This document shows, piece by piece, positions 1-10,379 of a DNA stretch of 64,000 nt. The stretch is from Lepturacanthus savala (Eukaryota > Chordata > Actinopteri > Scombriformes > Trichiuridae): contig CM060469.1 of the NCBI GenBank assembly GCA_030544235.1, forward strand, positions 11,182,017 through 11,246,016, read 5' to 3'. Below the pieces are notes generated by a model that saw only the letters and a program-made list of their open reading frames with translations, was not told the DNA's origin and ran no database searches. Numbering within the stretch: the stretch's first letter is position 1; every line of letters begins with the position of its first letter. A program made the translations under genes and the position numbers.

Positions 1-226
1 TCCTGCTTTTATGCTCAGGTTTCTCGGCCAGAGGTGATTACCTCTGTTTATTCACGTTTTAGTAGCATGTAGATGCTATGATTTAAAATACTGTTTTTAG
101 TTGTTGTTAGTTGATAGCTGGAGTCTTCTAATATCTTGGTGACTAGTTATTCAAACGAGTTTTACAAAAAAAAAAAAAAGTGTAGGCCTTGTACTGTCAC
201 AATTAAACATCACATTATATAACGTT
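1..226. other. AT-rich non-coding sequence at window edge
   Basis: There is no usable open frame. A short poly-A tract lies near 166-179. I see nothing else here up to the SINE target site. Confidence 0.6.
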
Positions 227-240
227 TGATTTTAGCTAGG

Positions 241-597
241 GGCGACGCAGTAGCGCAGGGGTTAGCGCTGTTGCCTCACAGCAAGAACGTGGTAGGTTCA
301 AGACCTCCTTGGTCCTGGGTCTGGGACCTTTCTGTGTGGAGTTTGCATGTTCTCCCCGTGTCTGTGTGGGTTTTCACCGGCTTCCTCCCACAGTCCAAAA
401 ACATGCTGAGGTTAATTGGAGACTATAAATTGCCCGTAGGTGTGAATGTGTGAGTGAATGGTGTGTGTGCCCCACGATTGGCTGGCGACCATCTGGGGTG
501 TATCCCTGCCTCTTGCCGTAACGTGCTGGGATTGGCTCCAGCTGACCCCTGCGACCCTAATGAGGAATAAGCAGGTATAGAAAATGACTGACTTGAC
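241..597 (+). mobile_element. Full-length tRNA-derived SINE with target-site duplication
   Basis: The head is tRNA-like. An A box (TAGCGCAGGGG, 251-261) and a B box (GGTTCAAGACC, 295-305) both match the RNA polymerase III internal promoter consensus. The body resembles a widespread fish repeat (GTGTGGAGTTTGCATGTTC, then CCCACAGTCCAAAAACATG) and ends in a short TGAC-rich tail. It is flanked by a perfect 14-bp direct repeat, TGATTTTAGCTAGG, at 227-240 and 598-611. That duplication shows insertion by target-primed reverse transcription. It is a retroelement, not a functional tRNA gene. The open frame at 226-453 is a shadow of the repeat. Confidence 0.92.
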
Positions 598-853
598 TGA
601 TTTTAGCTAGGACTTAATAATGCATGAGTTGAATAAACAGAAGACTCAAAACATGTCTGTAAAGCTGCGATTACAATAGCGGGTCTTATGAAGGAAATAT
701 GTCTTTGTTGTTCCATATTGCTGATGTCAGTACCTAATTATACACTGTAACTTTATTGTTTTTGTTTTTTTATTTTAATTTTGGATCATTTTCCAACTGT
801 TGAATCAACTGTTTCTAAAATTTTTAATTTCAAATTCTTGATTGTTTCCTTCT

Positions 854-1147
854 CATTTTCTATACGCACTTATTCCTCATTAGGGTCGCAGGGGTCTGCT
901 GGAGCCAATCCCAGCGCGTTATGGTGAGAGGCAGGGATACACCCCAGATGGTCGCCAGCCAATCGTGGGGCACACACACCATTCACTCACACACTCACAC
1001 CTACGGGAAATTTAGAGTTGCCAATTAACCTCAGCATGTTTTTGGACTGTGGGAGGAAGCCGGAGTACCCAGTGAAAACCCACGCAGACACGGGGAGAAC
1101 ATGCAAACTCCACACAGAAAGATCCCAGACCCAGGACCAAGGAGGTC
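854..1147 (-). mobile_element. 5'-truncated SINE copy, inverted relative to the first
   Basis: The reverse complement matches the body and tail of the SINE at 241-597, from just downstream of the B box to the tail (TATAGAAAATGA-like end). The A box and most of the tRNA-like head are missing, so this copy should lack its own polymerase III promoter. It is a few percent diverged. The 987-1172 open frame is only the repeat read in one frame. Confidence 0.9.
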
Positions 1148-2305
1148 GCCCTTGTTGAAATGTGCTATACAAATATACACCAGATACCTGCTAAATGAGT
1201 TGGTTTCTGAGGTTTTTCCACTAAAAATCTATGCTTGCTGCTGGCTGAAAAGAGCAAAAGAGTGAACCTTAGCAAAACACTTAGGGCTCTGAGCCAAAAT
1301 CCAAGCCAAAAGGTAATGATACATACACATGGTCACATAATCCACTGTTAATATGAAAAAAAAAATCATGATTCCAGTGTAGTGATAGAACATCAGAAGC
1401 AACTCTGACTTTCTAGCAGAAGTTGGGAACTCTGAGTTTATTTTCAGAGGAAATCAAGCCAGTTTTGGTTCTTGTCTATACTGTAGTTTCTGTGTAGTAA
1501 TGCTTAAATCACCAGTTGGATTAGTGCAGGCTTTGCAAGAATCCCATTTACACAATTACCACTTTTTAATACTTATCGACTAACCATCAGCCCGGTCTCA
1601 TCTATTGAATGATGTTTAAGTATTCCAGAAGTGGGCGAAATCACCAGTGAACCGGTGCATGAGCCTGCAACTTTAGTTTTTGTCGACACCATCACTATCA
1701 CTTAACTATTTTCCCGAAGAGAGTTCAAGCGATATTCACTTAAATTGAGCAAAACCATCCGTGATTAATGACTTAAATCAAGAGGAAATCAGTTCATAAG
1801 CAACAACAAAAACGCGATCCCAGCATGTGAGAAGGATCGGGAAACTTTGGTGCAATCAATTACGGCGGAGAATTCGGCTTGCCAAAAAGAATATGCGTCA
1901 AACCAAGAAACACCTCGACCTCATCCGATTTCTGCCGGCAGCCTTGGAACGTTTACGTGGCTGTAGGAGGAAAAAAAAAATATTGCCAAGAAAATATGCA
2001 AATTATGAAGGCTAGTGTGGCAGAAGTTTGGCTTCAGTATTAAGACGGCATCTCTGTGTGTGCAAGTATTTATTGACTTAAAGAGATTTATAATCCAAGT
2101 GGCCCCCCTGGGCATGAAGACCCAAAAATCCAATATACTTTAGAAATCTGCCACTTTGCTTGCTTTACTTTATACGATTTTTTTTAAATATGGCGGGCGA
2201 TGATTTTGTAATACTTTTCCTCTTTGTTTAAAACATACTGTCTGCGTTTTTCATTTTAAAAACCTTTTTAAGAAAGTTAAACTATCTGGTACCAGGTTTT
2301 TAGGG
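1148..2305. other. AT-rich intergenic sequence without a recognised gene
   Basis: No open frame above about 70 codons and no domain is seen. A perfect octamer (ATGCAAAT) lies at 1996-2003. Nothing else can be supported. Confidence 0.6.
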
Positions 2306-2500
2306 TTACTAGGGTTGTCCCGATCTGATCACGTGATCAGAAATCGGGCCGATTTCGTGGTTTCAGACTCGATCGGAATCGGATGTTACGTCCCGATCAG
2401 GACTCGGAAATATTTATTCTCATTACTTACTTTAAAATCTAGTTCTAGTTACGCGATGGCAGTGACTCATTTCCACAAAGAAACAGTGTCACATGCGGAA

Positions 2501-2508
2501 TGACGTCA
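2501..2508. promoter_or_regulatory. Palindromic CRE (TGACGTCA)
   Basis: A perfect full-site cAMP response element (CREB/ATF binding) lies about 100 bp upstream of the small open segment in this transposon-like block. It could be part of an element-encoded promoter. Function is inferred from the motif only. Confidence 0.4.
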
Positions 2509-2604
2509 CTGAGCGTACGTAGTTTCAAGCGAGGGCGCGAATAGACACTTCACAGTTACGTAGTCAGAGTGCCTCGACACTGCGCTGTGGCTTGTTGTCA
2601 GTGA

Positions 2605-2772
2605 AAACGCCAAAAAACCATAGACAGTAGAAGAAGTAAAGAAAACAGAGCAAGAAACATAGAAAAGGCAAGGCAAAAGACACTTGAGAAGAAAAGAAAA
2701 CTTTTGAAAACCATACAGGACTATGAAGCAGAAGACAGGCGGCTAAGAGCTGCAAAGAGACGACGTGTGAGG
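2605..2772 (+). pseudogene. Short basic, coiled-coil-like open segment ending at a splice donor
   Basis: There are 56 codons without a stop, rich in Lys, Arg and Glu and with helix-forming character. The last residues include AEDRRLRAAKRRRVR, and a strong donor (AGG|GTAAGC) follows at 2773. A stop codon directly precedes the segment and no in-frame ATG begins it. It may be the first coding exon remnant of the surrounding mobile element. I do not recognise the family. Composition bias alone could explain the open frame. Confidence 0.25.
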
Positions 2773-3005
2773 GTAAGCTAACGATTGAGTTGGTAGCTTT
2801 TCAGTATGTCAAGTATATTTATTAGTTACACTTTTGTTACATTTTGTTACACAGTTGTAGATCGATGTGAAGTACTAAAATACGGACCAAACTTCCGAAT
2901 GCTGGGATGTAATTGTTTCACAAACGCGCAGTGAATTGAAAACTTTCAGATGTCCGAAGTATTATCGGATTGGGACTCGGTATCGGCAGATATTCAAAAT
3001 CAAAT

Positions 3006-3532
3006 GACACCATATGACGGTTTTGTTACTGACCCATGTATGAAATTATTCATGTATTACTGCATCAAATATTAACATTTCATGATTTTTATAGGCAAAC
3101 ACTTGAGTGATGCTTTGGTTTAGGCTAGCGCTGTAATGGCAGTATTTGGCATAGCGCTGGAAAAAACTGCATGAATGCTATTTCAGCTGAGGATTTAGAG
3201 AGATTTTGACATGTGTTCCTGAAATATCTCCAGCACCTCTGAACCAGTAGTAACTTTGTTGTGCTACCATGGGAGAAGGGTTTGTAGTTCTCACTTGTAG
3301 ACACACAAGGGCACAGTCCATACTGCAGGTAGTGTACAGATACAGATATAGTAGACCTGTGGTGGAGATGCAAAGACCCTCATACTGCTGGTGTAACACT
3401 TCATTTTTTTCAGCATTTTCCTCCTCACTATAAAACTGTCTTCAATACTGGACAAAGCTTTAGTTCTTTTTTTGGTTCCAGCTGATTAGAACTGTTGTGA
3501 ATTGCTTCTTAAGCGCATTGAGTTCATGCCTA
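3006..3532. other. Non-coding sequence between two mobile elements
   Basis: Two overlapping minus-strand open frames (3125-3399) have no recognisable domain and cover the same bases in different frames, so neither is credible. The segment may belong to a decayed repeat, but no ends are visible. Confidence 0.5.
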
Positions 3533-3940
3533 TTAATTGACTATTCTAGATGCAAATTTTGGTGCAATATCTACATAGGTGTATAGAGGACCATTTCCAG
3601 CAACTATCAGTCCAGTGTTCCTTTGGTACAATGTGTTTGCTCATTCATCAGAAGGCTAATGGATGATTAGAAAAACCTTGTGCAATCATGTTGGCACAGC
3701 TGAAAACAGTTTAGCTGCTTAGAGAAGCTAGAAAACAGGCCTTCCTTTGACGGAAAGCAAAGTTTGAAGGAAAAAAATATTATTTCAAATACAAATAATT
3801 ATTTCTAACCTTGTCAATGTCTTGACTATATTTTCAATTCATTTTAGAACGCATGGTGGTAAATAAAAGAAAATAAAAGTGACTTTTCATGGAAACCACA
3901 AAATTGTCTCGATGACCCCAACATTTTGAACAGTAGTGTA
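3533..3940 (+). mobile_element. Internally deleted Tc1/mariner-like element (MITE-like)
   Basis: The left part matches the 5' non-coding region of a common fish Tc1-like transposon (TATCTACATAGGTGTATAGA, then GCACAGCTGAAAACAGTTTA). Near 3750 it jumps directly to the 3' terminal region (TTGTCAATGTCTTGACTATA) and ends with a decayed terminal repeat (ACCCCAACATTTTGAACAGT) at a TA dinucleotide. The whole transposase gene is absent, so it is non-autonomous. The outer left terminal repeat is missing. Confidence 0.8.
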
Positions 3941-3992
3941 TATATAGAAGTCAAACAGACACAATTTATGAGATCCTCAAAAACACGAAGTT

Positions 3993-4196
3993 GCTCCCCT
4001 AACTTATTTCTGTGCCAGGGGATCTGTAAAATAGGTTAGTGATGGTGAATAATATATATTTTAAGCTACTGTAACTATCTGTTACAACAGATAATTTGAC
4101 ACAGGCTGTGATGGTGATATTACTGATGTTACAGGACAACCTGACCAGGATGTGATTATTTATTAAAGTCATTATTTCATTTCCCCGCTGAACATA
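3993..4196 (+). repeat. Copy 1 of a locally duplicated 200-bp segment
   Basis: It aligns by eye with 5427-5652 over its whole length. Shared words include GGGGATCTGTAAAATAGGT, AACAGATAATTTGACA versus AGCAGATAATTTGACA, and ATTATTTCATTTCCC. Small indels separate the two. It lies just downstream of the Tc1-like element. The content is non-coding. Confidence 0.8.
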
Positions 4197-5397
4197 GTTA
4201 TTGTGATTTCTAAGTTACCAATGCGATAACGAACTGCCACATACACACACTTAAAGAACTAATTTATTACTAAATTTTGTCGATCATCAAAAATGCCCGA
4301 TTTTGCACTGAATACTATTTTTCAAGCAATAATAGTATAAATTCCCCGTTTTAACACTCCTCTGTGATAATAAACCAGTTAACTTATCGGTTTTGTCACA
4401 GTAACCATGGTCACTGGGAACTTGTGATGGATATTTCTTGCAATTTGCTGATATTTGTTTTATTTTCATCCAGTTTAAATGATATCTACTCGTAGCAAGT
4501 CAAAAGCAATAGGACCTGTTATGGTCTAATGAAGCATCATGCCCACTAGAGGGTGCCATTGATATTAGTTTGATTTGCATTTGATTTGATTGTTGAGTCC
4601 CCTCATCCTGAAATCAGATTTACTTTACAGTTTTTCACAGTAGCTATCAACATTTTTTTTTTTCAGATTTTACCCACATTTCTAAAACTCTTAACCCAGA
4701 TAGCACAACATCAGTGTGTGTGGGCTATAACACGGAAACATTTCTTACTCCTTTGACACAAAATGCATACAGTTCACAGGTTTTTTTTCTTTTTAAATGC
4801 TTCAACTTCTGTTACACACATGCTCAACCAAAACAATGGACTTTTACTGCTAATTTTTTAAAAATAACTTCACGTGTCACAACAGATAATCACATGTTAT
4901 AAACCTAACTTGTTGAAATGAACAGCAGCAATTTCATTCTGCACAGCTATATGTCCTTAATTATGCAAATACACTAATAACAACTGATTTCAACTGATTT
5001 CACACACTAGTGACGAGCAGCTATGTATATTTTTTGGTTCTTTTTGCAGTTATTTTCCTCCTATGAAGCTAGATGGGTCATTAACTTTTGGTATTTAATG
5101 TCTGCAAATTACTAATTTTACCAAATTAGGTAAAAGTATTGAAAAAAATGCTTTTGTAGTGATTGTAAAAAAAAAACAACTTAGCATTGTAACATATTTA
5201 TTATCTTATATCACTGTAAATAAAACCTTTGGTTTGTGGGTATAGAGCAGAGATATTAGACTAAATGAGTGATCAAAGAAGGACGGTTGACAAGCGATAA
5301 GTAAGATCGCATCAAATTATAATTACGCCAACTTTCATTGACAAAAACAACAAGAAATAGCTTTTTAATCAGCAGCACACCATGGGTGGGGATTCTG
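4197..5397. other. AT-rich spacer between the duplicated segments
   Basis: No supported gene is present. Two octamers (4573-4580, 4963-4970) and one CTCF-like site lie here. Short open frames at 4287-4469 and 4714-4902 have no domain and are not credible. Confidence 0.55.
4543..4556 (+). promoter_or_regulatory. CTCF-like site
   Basis: CCACTAGAGGGTGC matches 13 of 14 positions of the CTCF core consensus CCASYAGRKGGCRS. The only departure is T for C in GGC. Binding would need experimental support; a single such match in 64 kb may be chance. Confidence 0.3.
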
Positions 5398-5420
5398 AAA
5401 AAAAAAAAAAAAAAAAAAAA
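5398..5420 (+). repeat. Poly-A tract (23 nt)
   Basis: An uninterrupted A run directly upstream of the second copy of the duplicated segment. It could be a retroposition tail or simple slippage. Confidence 0.9.
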
Positions 5421-5426
5421 CATAAG

Positions 5427-5652
5427 GCTGCCCTCTAAATTATTTCTGTGCCTGGGGATCTGTAAAATAGGTGATGGTTAATAATATATATTCTAAGATA
5501 CTAATAGTGGTCTAGTACAGCAGATAATTTGACATAGGCTTTGATGGTGATATTATTGATGTCCCAGATGTTACAGGACGACCTGAACCAGGGCTGTGAT
5601 GACCTCTGATTATCTATTAAACTCATTATTTCATTTCCCTGCTGAAGACAGG
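5427..5652 (+). repeat. Copy 2 of the locally duplicated 200-bp segment
   Basis: It is in the same orientation as 3993-4196 and about 1.4 kb away. It carries small insertions relative to copy 1, for example around GTCCCAGATGTTACAGGACG. Either a local tandem duplication with later insertion, or two copies of an unrecognised interspersed repeat, would explain it. Confidence 0.8.
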
Positions 5653-5867
5653 TGCTATAACGAGTCTCCAAACACAGACACTATGTAGGCCGTGATCGTA
5701 TAAACCCAATATTCAGGAATCCTACGTTCTTACCACTGTAAGTGTGCCACGGCATCTACACAGGGACAAAAAAAAAAAAAAAACCTGAGCTCCTGAAGAG
5801 CTCTGCGTGACTCAGGCGACGGCTGCTCTTCTCGCTCTCTGAACTCCGGTGCTTCACCTTCAACTAC

Positions 5868-5955
5868 AGTATAAGGGAGGGGTGGGGGGGTTAGAGGAAA
5901 GGGAAAGAGGAAAGGAGGGAGAAGAGAGGGCTGGGAGGTGGAGGGGGGGGGGGGA
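5868..5955 (+). repeat. Homopurine G/A tract ending in poly-G
   Basis: Almost 90 bp of purines, including runs of GGGAGG and a terminal run of about 12 G. It can in principle form triplex or G-quadruplex structure. The minus-strand frame at 5730-5966 is a proline-rich artefact of this tract. Confidence 0.85.
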
Positions 5956-6757
5956 TGCGCCACCACATGAAAAGAGGAAGTTCATTCTCTGATAAACACA
6001 TAGCTACACATCCCACTGGACCCACTGTCTGAGATGGCAGCCAAGTGCTAAACGTGAGCTTGTCTGAGCCGCGCCACTACAAGGGGAGAAGCCGCGCGGA
6101 ATTCGTGTTTTGTCCCTGGGTTGTTCGTTTGAGAGCGTTAGAGGCGCCTCTCTGTACCTCCAGTTTCCATCCGAAGGGGGGGGGGCCTCTCCAGACGCGG
6201 CGCAGACTCTTCACAGAAGACATGCATAATCACGGCGGAGGGGAGGGGATGAAACAAAGAGGAGACGTGTAAAGCATCATATACAGTACATATGGCACTT
6301 TATATTGTAGCCCTTTCAGGTATTCTTATGGGTGTTTTGGTTTTAGGTTTGATTTTTCGCGTTGTTACACACAAAGGAAACAGCCGCAGCTCAGTACTTC
6401 AAAGGGGCCCCGGCAATCCCACATAGACAGACCACATTTCTGTGGAGCATGCTGTGCTGTGCTGCACTGTACTGTGCTACAGACAGACAAGAGAAGGGTT
6501 TTGGGTTTTTTTTTTTTGAGGCCGGGGCTTCTCATTAAAAAAAAAAAACGCTACTGTTTCCTCCACAGATTACTCTGCTATGGTGAAACTACACAGGGAA
6601 GAAGACAACCCCTGCCACATCTACGGCGGAAAGATGCAGTTTTACATGATTGGAACTGTCAAATAAAGCATACAGTCGGAGGAGTCTCAAAACAAGTGTT
6701 CTCCAATGTTCTCCAAAAAAAAAACAAAAAAAAACGACAAAACATTTTTAATGAAAA

Positions 6758-6767
6758 TGATTGACAG
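6758..6767 (+). promoter_or_regulatory. PBX-MEIS composite site (TGATTGACAG)
   Basis: A perfect decamer for the PBX-MEIS/PREP heterodimer, one of three in the window. Confidence 0.4.
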
Positions 6768-6865
6768 GTTGTTTACAGAGAAACCTCACTCAAATGGTGT
6801 TTGGAATATTCTATCTTTTTTTCTTTTTTTGCTGCTTACTTTCAGCCCGTACACCTGGACATGTC

Positions 6866-6895
6866 CTCCCCCCACCCCCACCCCCACCTACCCCC
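6866..6895 (-). repeat. C-rich tract, G-quadruplex potential on the minus strand
   Basis: Runs of five or more C separated by single A residues (6866-6885) then CCTACCCCC. On the minus strand these are four or more G tracts with very short loops. Confidence 0.7.
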
Positions 6896-7040
6896 GAATC
6901 CTTAATGGTTTGAATGCCAGAGAGGTCCTGTATACACTAGCTGCTGCATATAGCTGGCATCTCAAGGCCGGTCGCCAAAAATATGTGCAGTGAGGGAGTT
7001 ATGCTTGGAAAGTGTGATTCTGGGGCTGCTTTCAAGAGCT

Positions 7041-8240
7041 TTTAGCGTACACTTAAGTGTGACAGACATTTCCCTTAGGTGCATTTGTTTGCTCACACTT
7101 GACTCTGTCAGACGTGGAAACTTTAGCAAAAGTCACAGCAAGTATAGGTGACATCTGTCATACTCTTACAGTTTTGTTTTTTTTTTAATATTTGTTGGGG
7201 CAGATCGGGGGGGGAATTGCAGCTCCTAGTAGGTGTCTCAACCCCTAAGGTACAGGAATGTGTTCGACAACACATACGAGCACTGAGGCCGCGACAACTT
7301 TTAATTTAACCCGTATTGATACGTATTCGGGCGGCGGGGGGGAAAAAAAAAGAGAGGTGCGAAAAAAGGTCTCGTGTCGTACGTTGAGCTCTTTCATTTC
7401 AATTTTATCTGGCAGACTCTGCGTGACGCTGTTTTTTGGTGTCTCTTCTGAGGGAGAACACGGGCTCTACCGTGGCCGGGGTGTATATAATGTACCTCCT
7501 GCAAAGGGCTGCTGTGGAAAGTGCGGAGACATTTATTAGTAGAAGCCAAGGGTGGTGCACTTTCATTTCCTGGTTTTAATGGAGAGTCTCTGGGTCCAGA
7601 CATGGGTCAAAATGAGACATTATTTAATATAGTTCTCTTGCAAACAGAGAAGGGACTGACATAGTTTCCACATATTCCTTTTTTTTCAAATATAGAATTG
7701 TTCAATGCACTGGTAATAGTGTAAAGTGAAGTTTTTGTGGTGTCCCTTTTTTTTATAGTGAGGATCTGAGATTGTCATTTCGATGGAGGTAAAAACACGG
7801 AAAAGGGGATTGTTTCTTACACTCGTTCTTATTGCAAGTGTGGTATTAGACAGTGTCCTAATCCCGTTGGACACGCTGTGGGTTCTCCGTATGTGAGCAG
7901 GTTACTAATCGTTGTTTCCCTCTCCACTAAGACATGAGCGAGCAAAGGTTCCTCCGGGTTGAGTCACGTACATAAATAAAACACTGTACCTTACCATGAC
8001 ATTTTCTAGGGCAGCTCTGCTCACCAGCCAGTGTCCTCCTCTCTCTCGGTCATTGGCGCTTGCATCTCGCTGTCACACACACCGCAACCTGTTTTGGAGC
8101 TCTCTCTCTCTCTCTCTCTCTGCCTGTGTGTGTGTGTGACAGTGAAGTTGCTGCACACGTGCACAGGCATAAACTCAATGTCGCAATTAAGGCAGATCAC
8201 ACTTGTAAACACATGCACACCTGAGAGCCCACAGGCCCGG
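7041..8240. other. Non-coding sequence with simple repeats
   Basis: It contains a (TC)n tract at about 8098-8121 followed by a (TG)n tract at about 8126-8138. The remainder shows no domain-bearing frame. Frames at 7258-7539 and 8031-8336 run through low-complexity DNA. Confidence 0.5.
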
Positions 8241-8760
8241 CACAATAACCGGCATGTCACTGGCCTTTTGTATAGAAGACATCAGCGGTTAATTGTTTGT
8301 TTATTATATATATTTTTCTTTTCAAGCTTGGTTTAAGTGCACTCTCTATGTTAATCCGCCAGACGTGGCAATTTAGTGCACCTTTAAAGAACCACGGAGG
8401 TGGAACCAATGTAAAAACATGGCATCCCGAGCACCGGCGCGCTTTTACCCTGCCAGGCCTCTGGATGGCAGTGTCAGGCTGCGCTAGCCGGCGCCGCCGC
8501 CGGGGCCACTCTCTCATTAGTGAGTTCTAGCAGGCCCCCTCCGACATGTCTCATAAATGTCAACACCAATACAGCAGGGGGACAGTGGGGCCTGGATGTA
8601 ACAAACACAGACGCCATGAAAGTCCACTCTGTCTGTCAAATCAATCACCCAGGCAAGCCACAAGCTGCATGTTCACACCTCGCGTCGGAAAACTACCTGC
8701 GAGTTGGCGTTTGGTTAGTTTTTAAAGACACAAAGAATAAATTCCCCCCGCGGGGGGCTT
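8241..8760. promoter_or_regulatory. Candidate regulatory block
   Basis: Balanced, non-repetitive sequence with TAATCC (8350-8355), TTTAAAG and a CG-rich core (CCGGCGCCGCCGCCGGGGCC, 8489-8508). It adjoins the stronger block at 9.0 kb. No gene is present. Regulatory status is inferred from composition only. Confidence 0.3.
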
Positions 8761-8999
8761 GTGAGGAATTACTTTTTTTCTGATCTCGGGAACCTGAGAT
8801 GGAATTCGGAAGCGCTCCCCGTCCGGGCTTGCTCTTTTGCAAAATCTGCATGTGCGGCGCTTTCTGTCCAAGTCATTCTCACCTCGCCGCGGTCAGCGAC
8901 GTCCCCCTTCCGTACGCCCTGCCCTGTCCTCCTCCTCTGTTTCCCATTATCAAGCCATGTGCCGCTCGCACCGCTCTTTTTTCTTTCTTTTTTTTCATC

Positions 9000-9400
9000 C
9001 TATTCTCTTCCAATCGGGCCACAGGAGCAGGTGGATTGGAGATAACTTGCGCTGTGCTTTGTTTTCGCCCTGACACTGTCATTAATCATTGCCCAAGCCA
9101 CACTTCAACATATAATAATAAGGACTGGCTGCTGTGTGGGGGCTGCCGCCCAATTGCCTTTCATTGCGCGGATGCCAAATTGGAGGTGAACGGCCATAGC
9201 CAGACACTACTCCCCTGTCCCCAGACTGTCTCATCATTTAGGTATTTATCCATCTCAGCCTTGTCTGTGGAGCTTCTCCCTGCCCTCCCAAGAGGCCTGA
9301 GATTGTTAGGGGGAGGATCAGATTTGTTGCTCGGGCTTTTTGGCTTTGATTCTGTGCCTATAAGTTAGGGATTAGAAGCAAATTTCCCACAGGGCAGTGT
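9000..9400. promoter_or_regulatory. Candidate conserved enhancer island
   Basis: High-complexity sequence with CATTAATCATTGC (9081 onward), CCCAATTGCCTTTCATTGCG, GATTGGAGATAA and no repeats. Open frames extend across it on the plus strand (8799-9368, 189 codons) but show no domain and overlap other open frames. This fits non-coding DNA with few stops rather than a gene. Confidence 0.45.
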
Positions 9401-9915
9401 TGGATTTGCTGGTGTTTAACAGTTTAACCTGTCTTAGCCTTGTGTGGCAAAGGGGTTGTGGGCGGCAGCGGGAGGGAGAGGAAACAGGGTTTGGAGGGAG
9501 AGGGACTGGTCAACGGGCCCAGAGAGACCCAGGTGGGCTAAGCCAAAGACAGGTCAGCATTGATAAGAGAGAGACCGCCTTATCCATCACATCTCCACCG
9601 GAGTTGTTAGTGTACTACACCATGCGGAGACACCGTGTGTGCGTGCCTGCCTTCCCCTGAGTACCATAGGCTAATAAATCAAAATCATATTGGTCTTCCT
9701 TCGGTTACAACCCTCATGTCTCGCCTATAATACACAACATGTGAAAATATGTAGCTCCAGTGAATTTTCCATATGGGCCAGTGAGTTATCAATTACATGA
9801 GGAGTGCAGACATATTCACAGAAACGTGATCTTCGGCTGGAGTTTGACCGAATATAAGTATTTATGCATAAATCAAACATACGACACTGTTTATAACGCC
9901 CACACACACACATTT
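9401..9915. other. Non-coding linker
   Basis: GA-rich sequence (9465-9510) and a short CA run near 9900-9911. I see no gene or motif cluster. Confidence 0.5.
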
Positions 9916-10260
9916 CTTCATTAACAATTAATCAATTTCCTTGATAAACATGTAATTGCTTAGCGTCCAAGGTGGCATCTTGAAAGTCAGATAAACAGTT
10001 CGAAAGTCAAAGATATTCAATTTACATGTAAAATTGACAAATCTCAACTATCTGATTAATTTATCTCTTAATCTACTTAGTTTTAGCTCTTGATTGAGAG
10101 AGAATTGAAAACATTAGGATGAGAACATTTATTTGCAGCTATCTTGATAAGAGATTAACTATTTTTGTCTTTTTTTTTGTTTTGTTTTTTAAAAAGAGCA
10201 ACAATTAGCCGGTTGCAGATTCTCAAATGGAACAATTTGAAGATTTCCTGTCACATGTGA
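9916..10260. promoter_or_regulatory. Homeodomain-motif-dense AT-rich island
   Basis: Many homeodomain and forkhead-like words: TTAACAATTAATCAATTTCC, GATAAACATGTAATTG, CTGATTAATTTATC, AGATAAACAG. Clustering of such words is typical of neural or mesodermal enhancers; the tissue cannot be told from sequence. Confidence 0.4.
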
Positions 10261-10286
10261 TCATTAACTATAAATCTTTGCCTTGG

Positions 10287-10299
10287 GGGGGGGGGGGGG
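10287..10299 (+). repeat. Poly-G run
   Basis: About 13 consecutive G between two regulatory-looking blocks. Confidence 0.85.
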
Positions 10300-10379
10300 T
10301 CACAGCAAAGTGCTCATCAATAGGCCTCATACAATGTGAGGCTTGAAATGTCCATAGTCTCATGTTTTTTTTTTTCATG

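Larger units (their letters stand above)
2306..3005. mobile_element. DNA-transposon-like interspersed block, family uncertain
   Basis: The left end (GGTTGTCCCGATCTGATCAC) and right end (GGGACTCGGTATCGGCAGAT) carry the repeated CCGAT/ATCGG-rich words of a multicopy fish repeat. I recognise them from memory of the sequence style, not from a search. Inside are a palindromic CRE and a short basic open frame ending at a splice donor. Terminal inverted repeats and target-site duplications were not found, so class and exact ends are uncertain. Confidence 0.5.
5956..7040. other. Mixed non-coding sequence
   Basis: GC-rich words near 6060-6260 give way to poly-A interrupted sequence near 6715-6735. 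The plus-strand frames at 6459-6764 and 6706-6993 overlap each other and run through homopolymers, so they are rejected as genes. A PBX-MEIS site and a C-rich tract are listed separately. Confidence 0.5.

Noticed and set aside
241..315. tRNA gene suggested by A and B boxes
   Set aside because: The head continues into a long non-tRNA body and tail with a target-site duplication, so it is a SINE.
8799..9368. 189-codon plus-strand open frame, longest in the window
   Set aside because: No recognisable domain, two other plus-strand frames and one minus-strand frame overlap it, and it runs through a T-rich tract. It fits stop-poor regulatory DNA.
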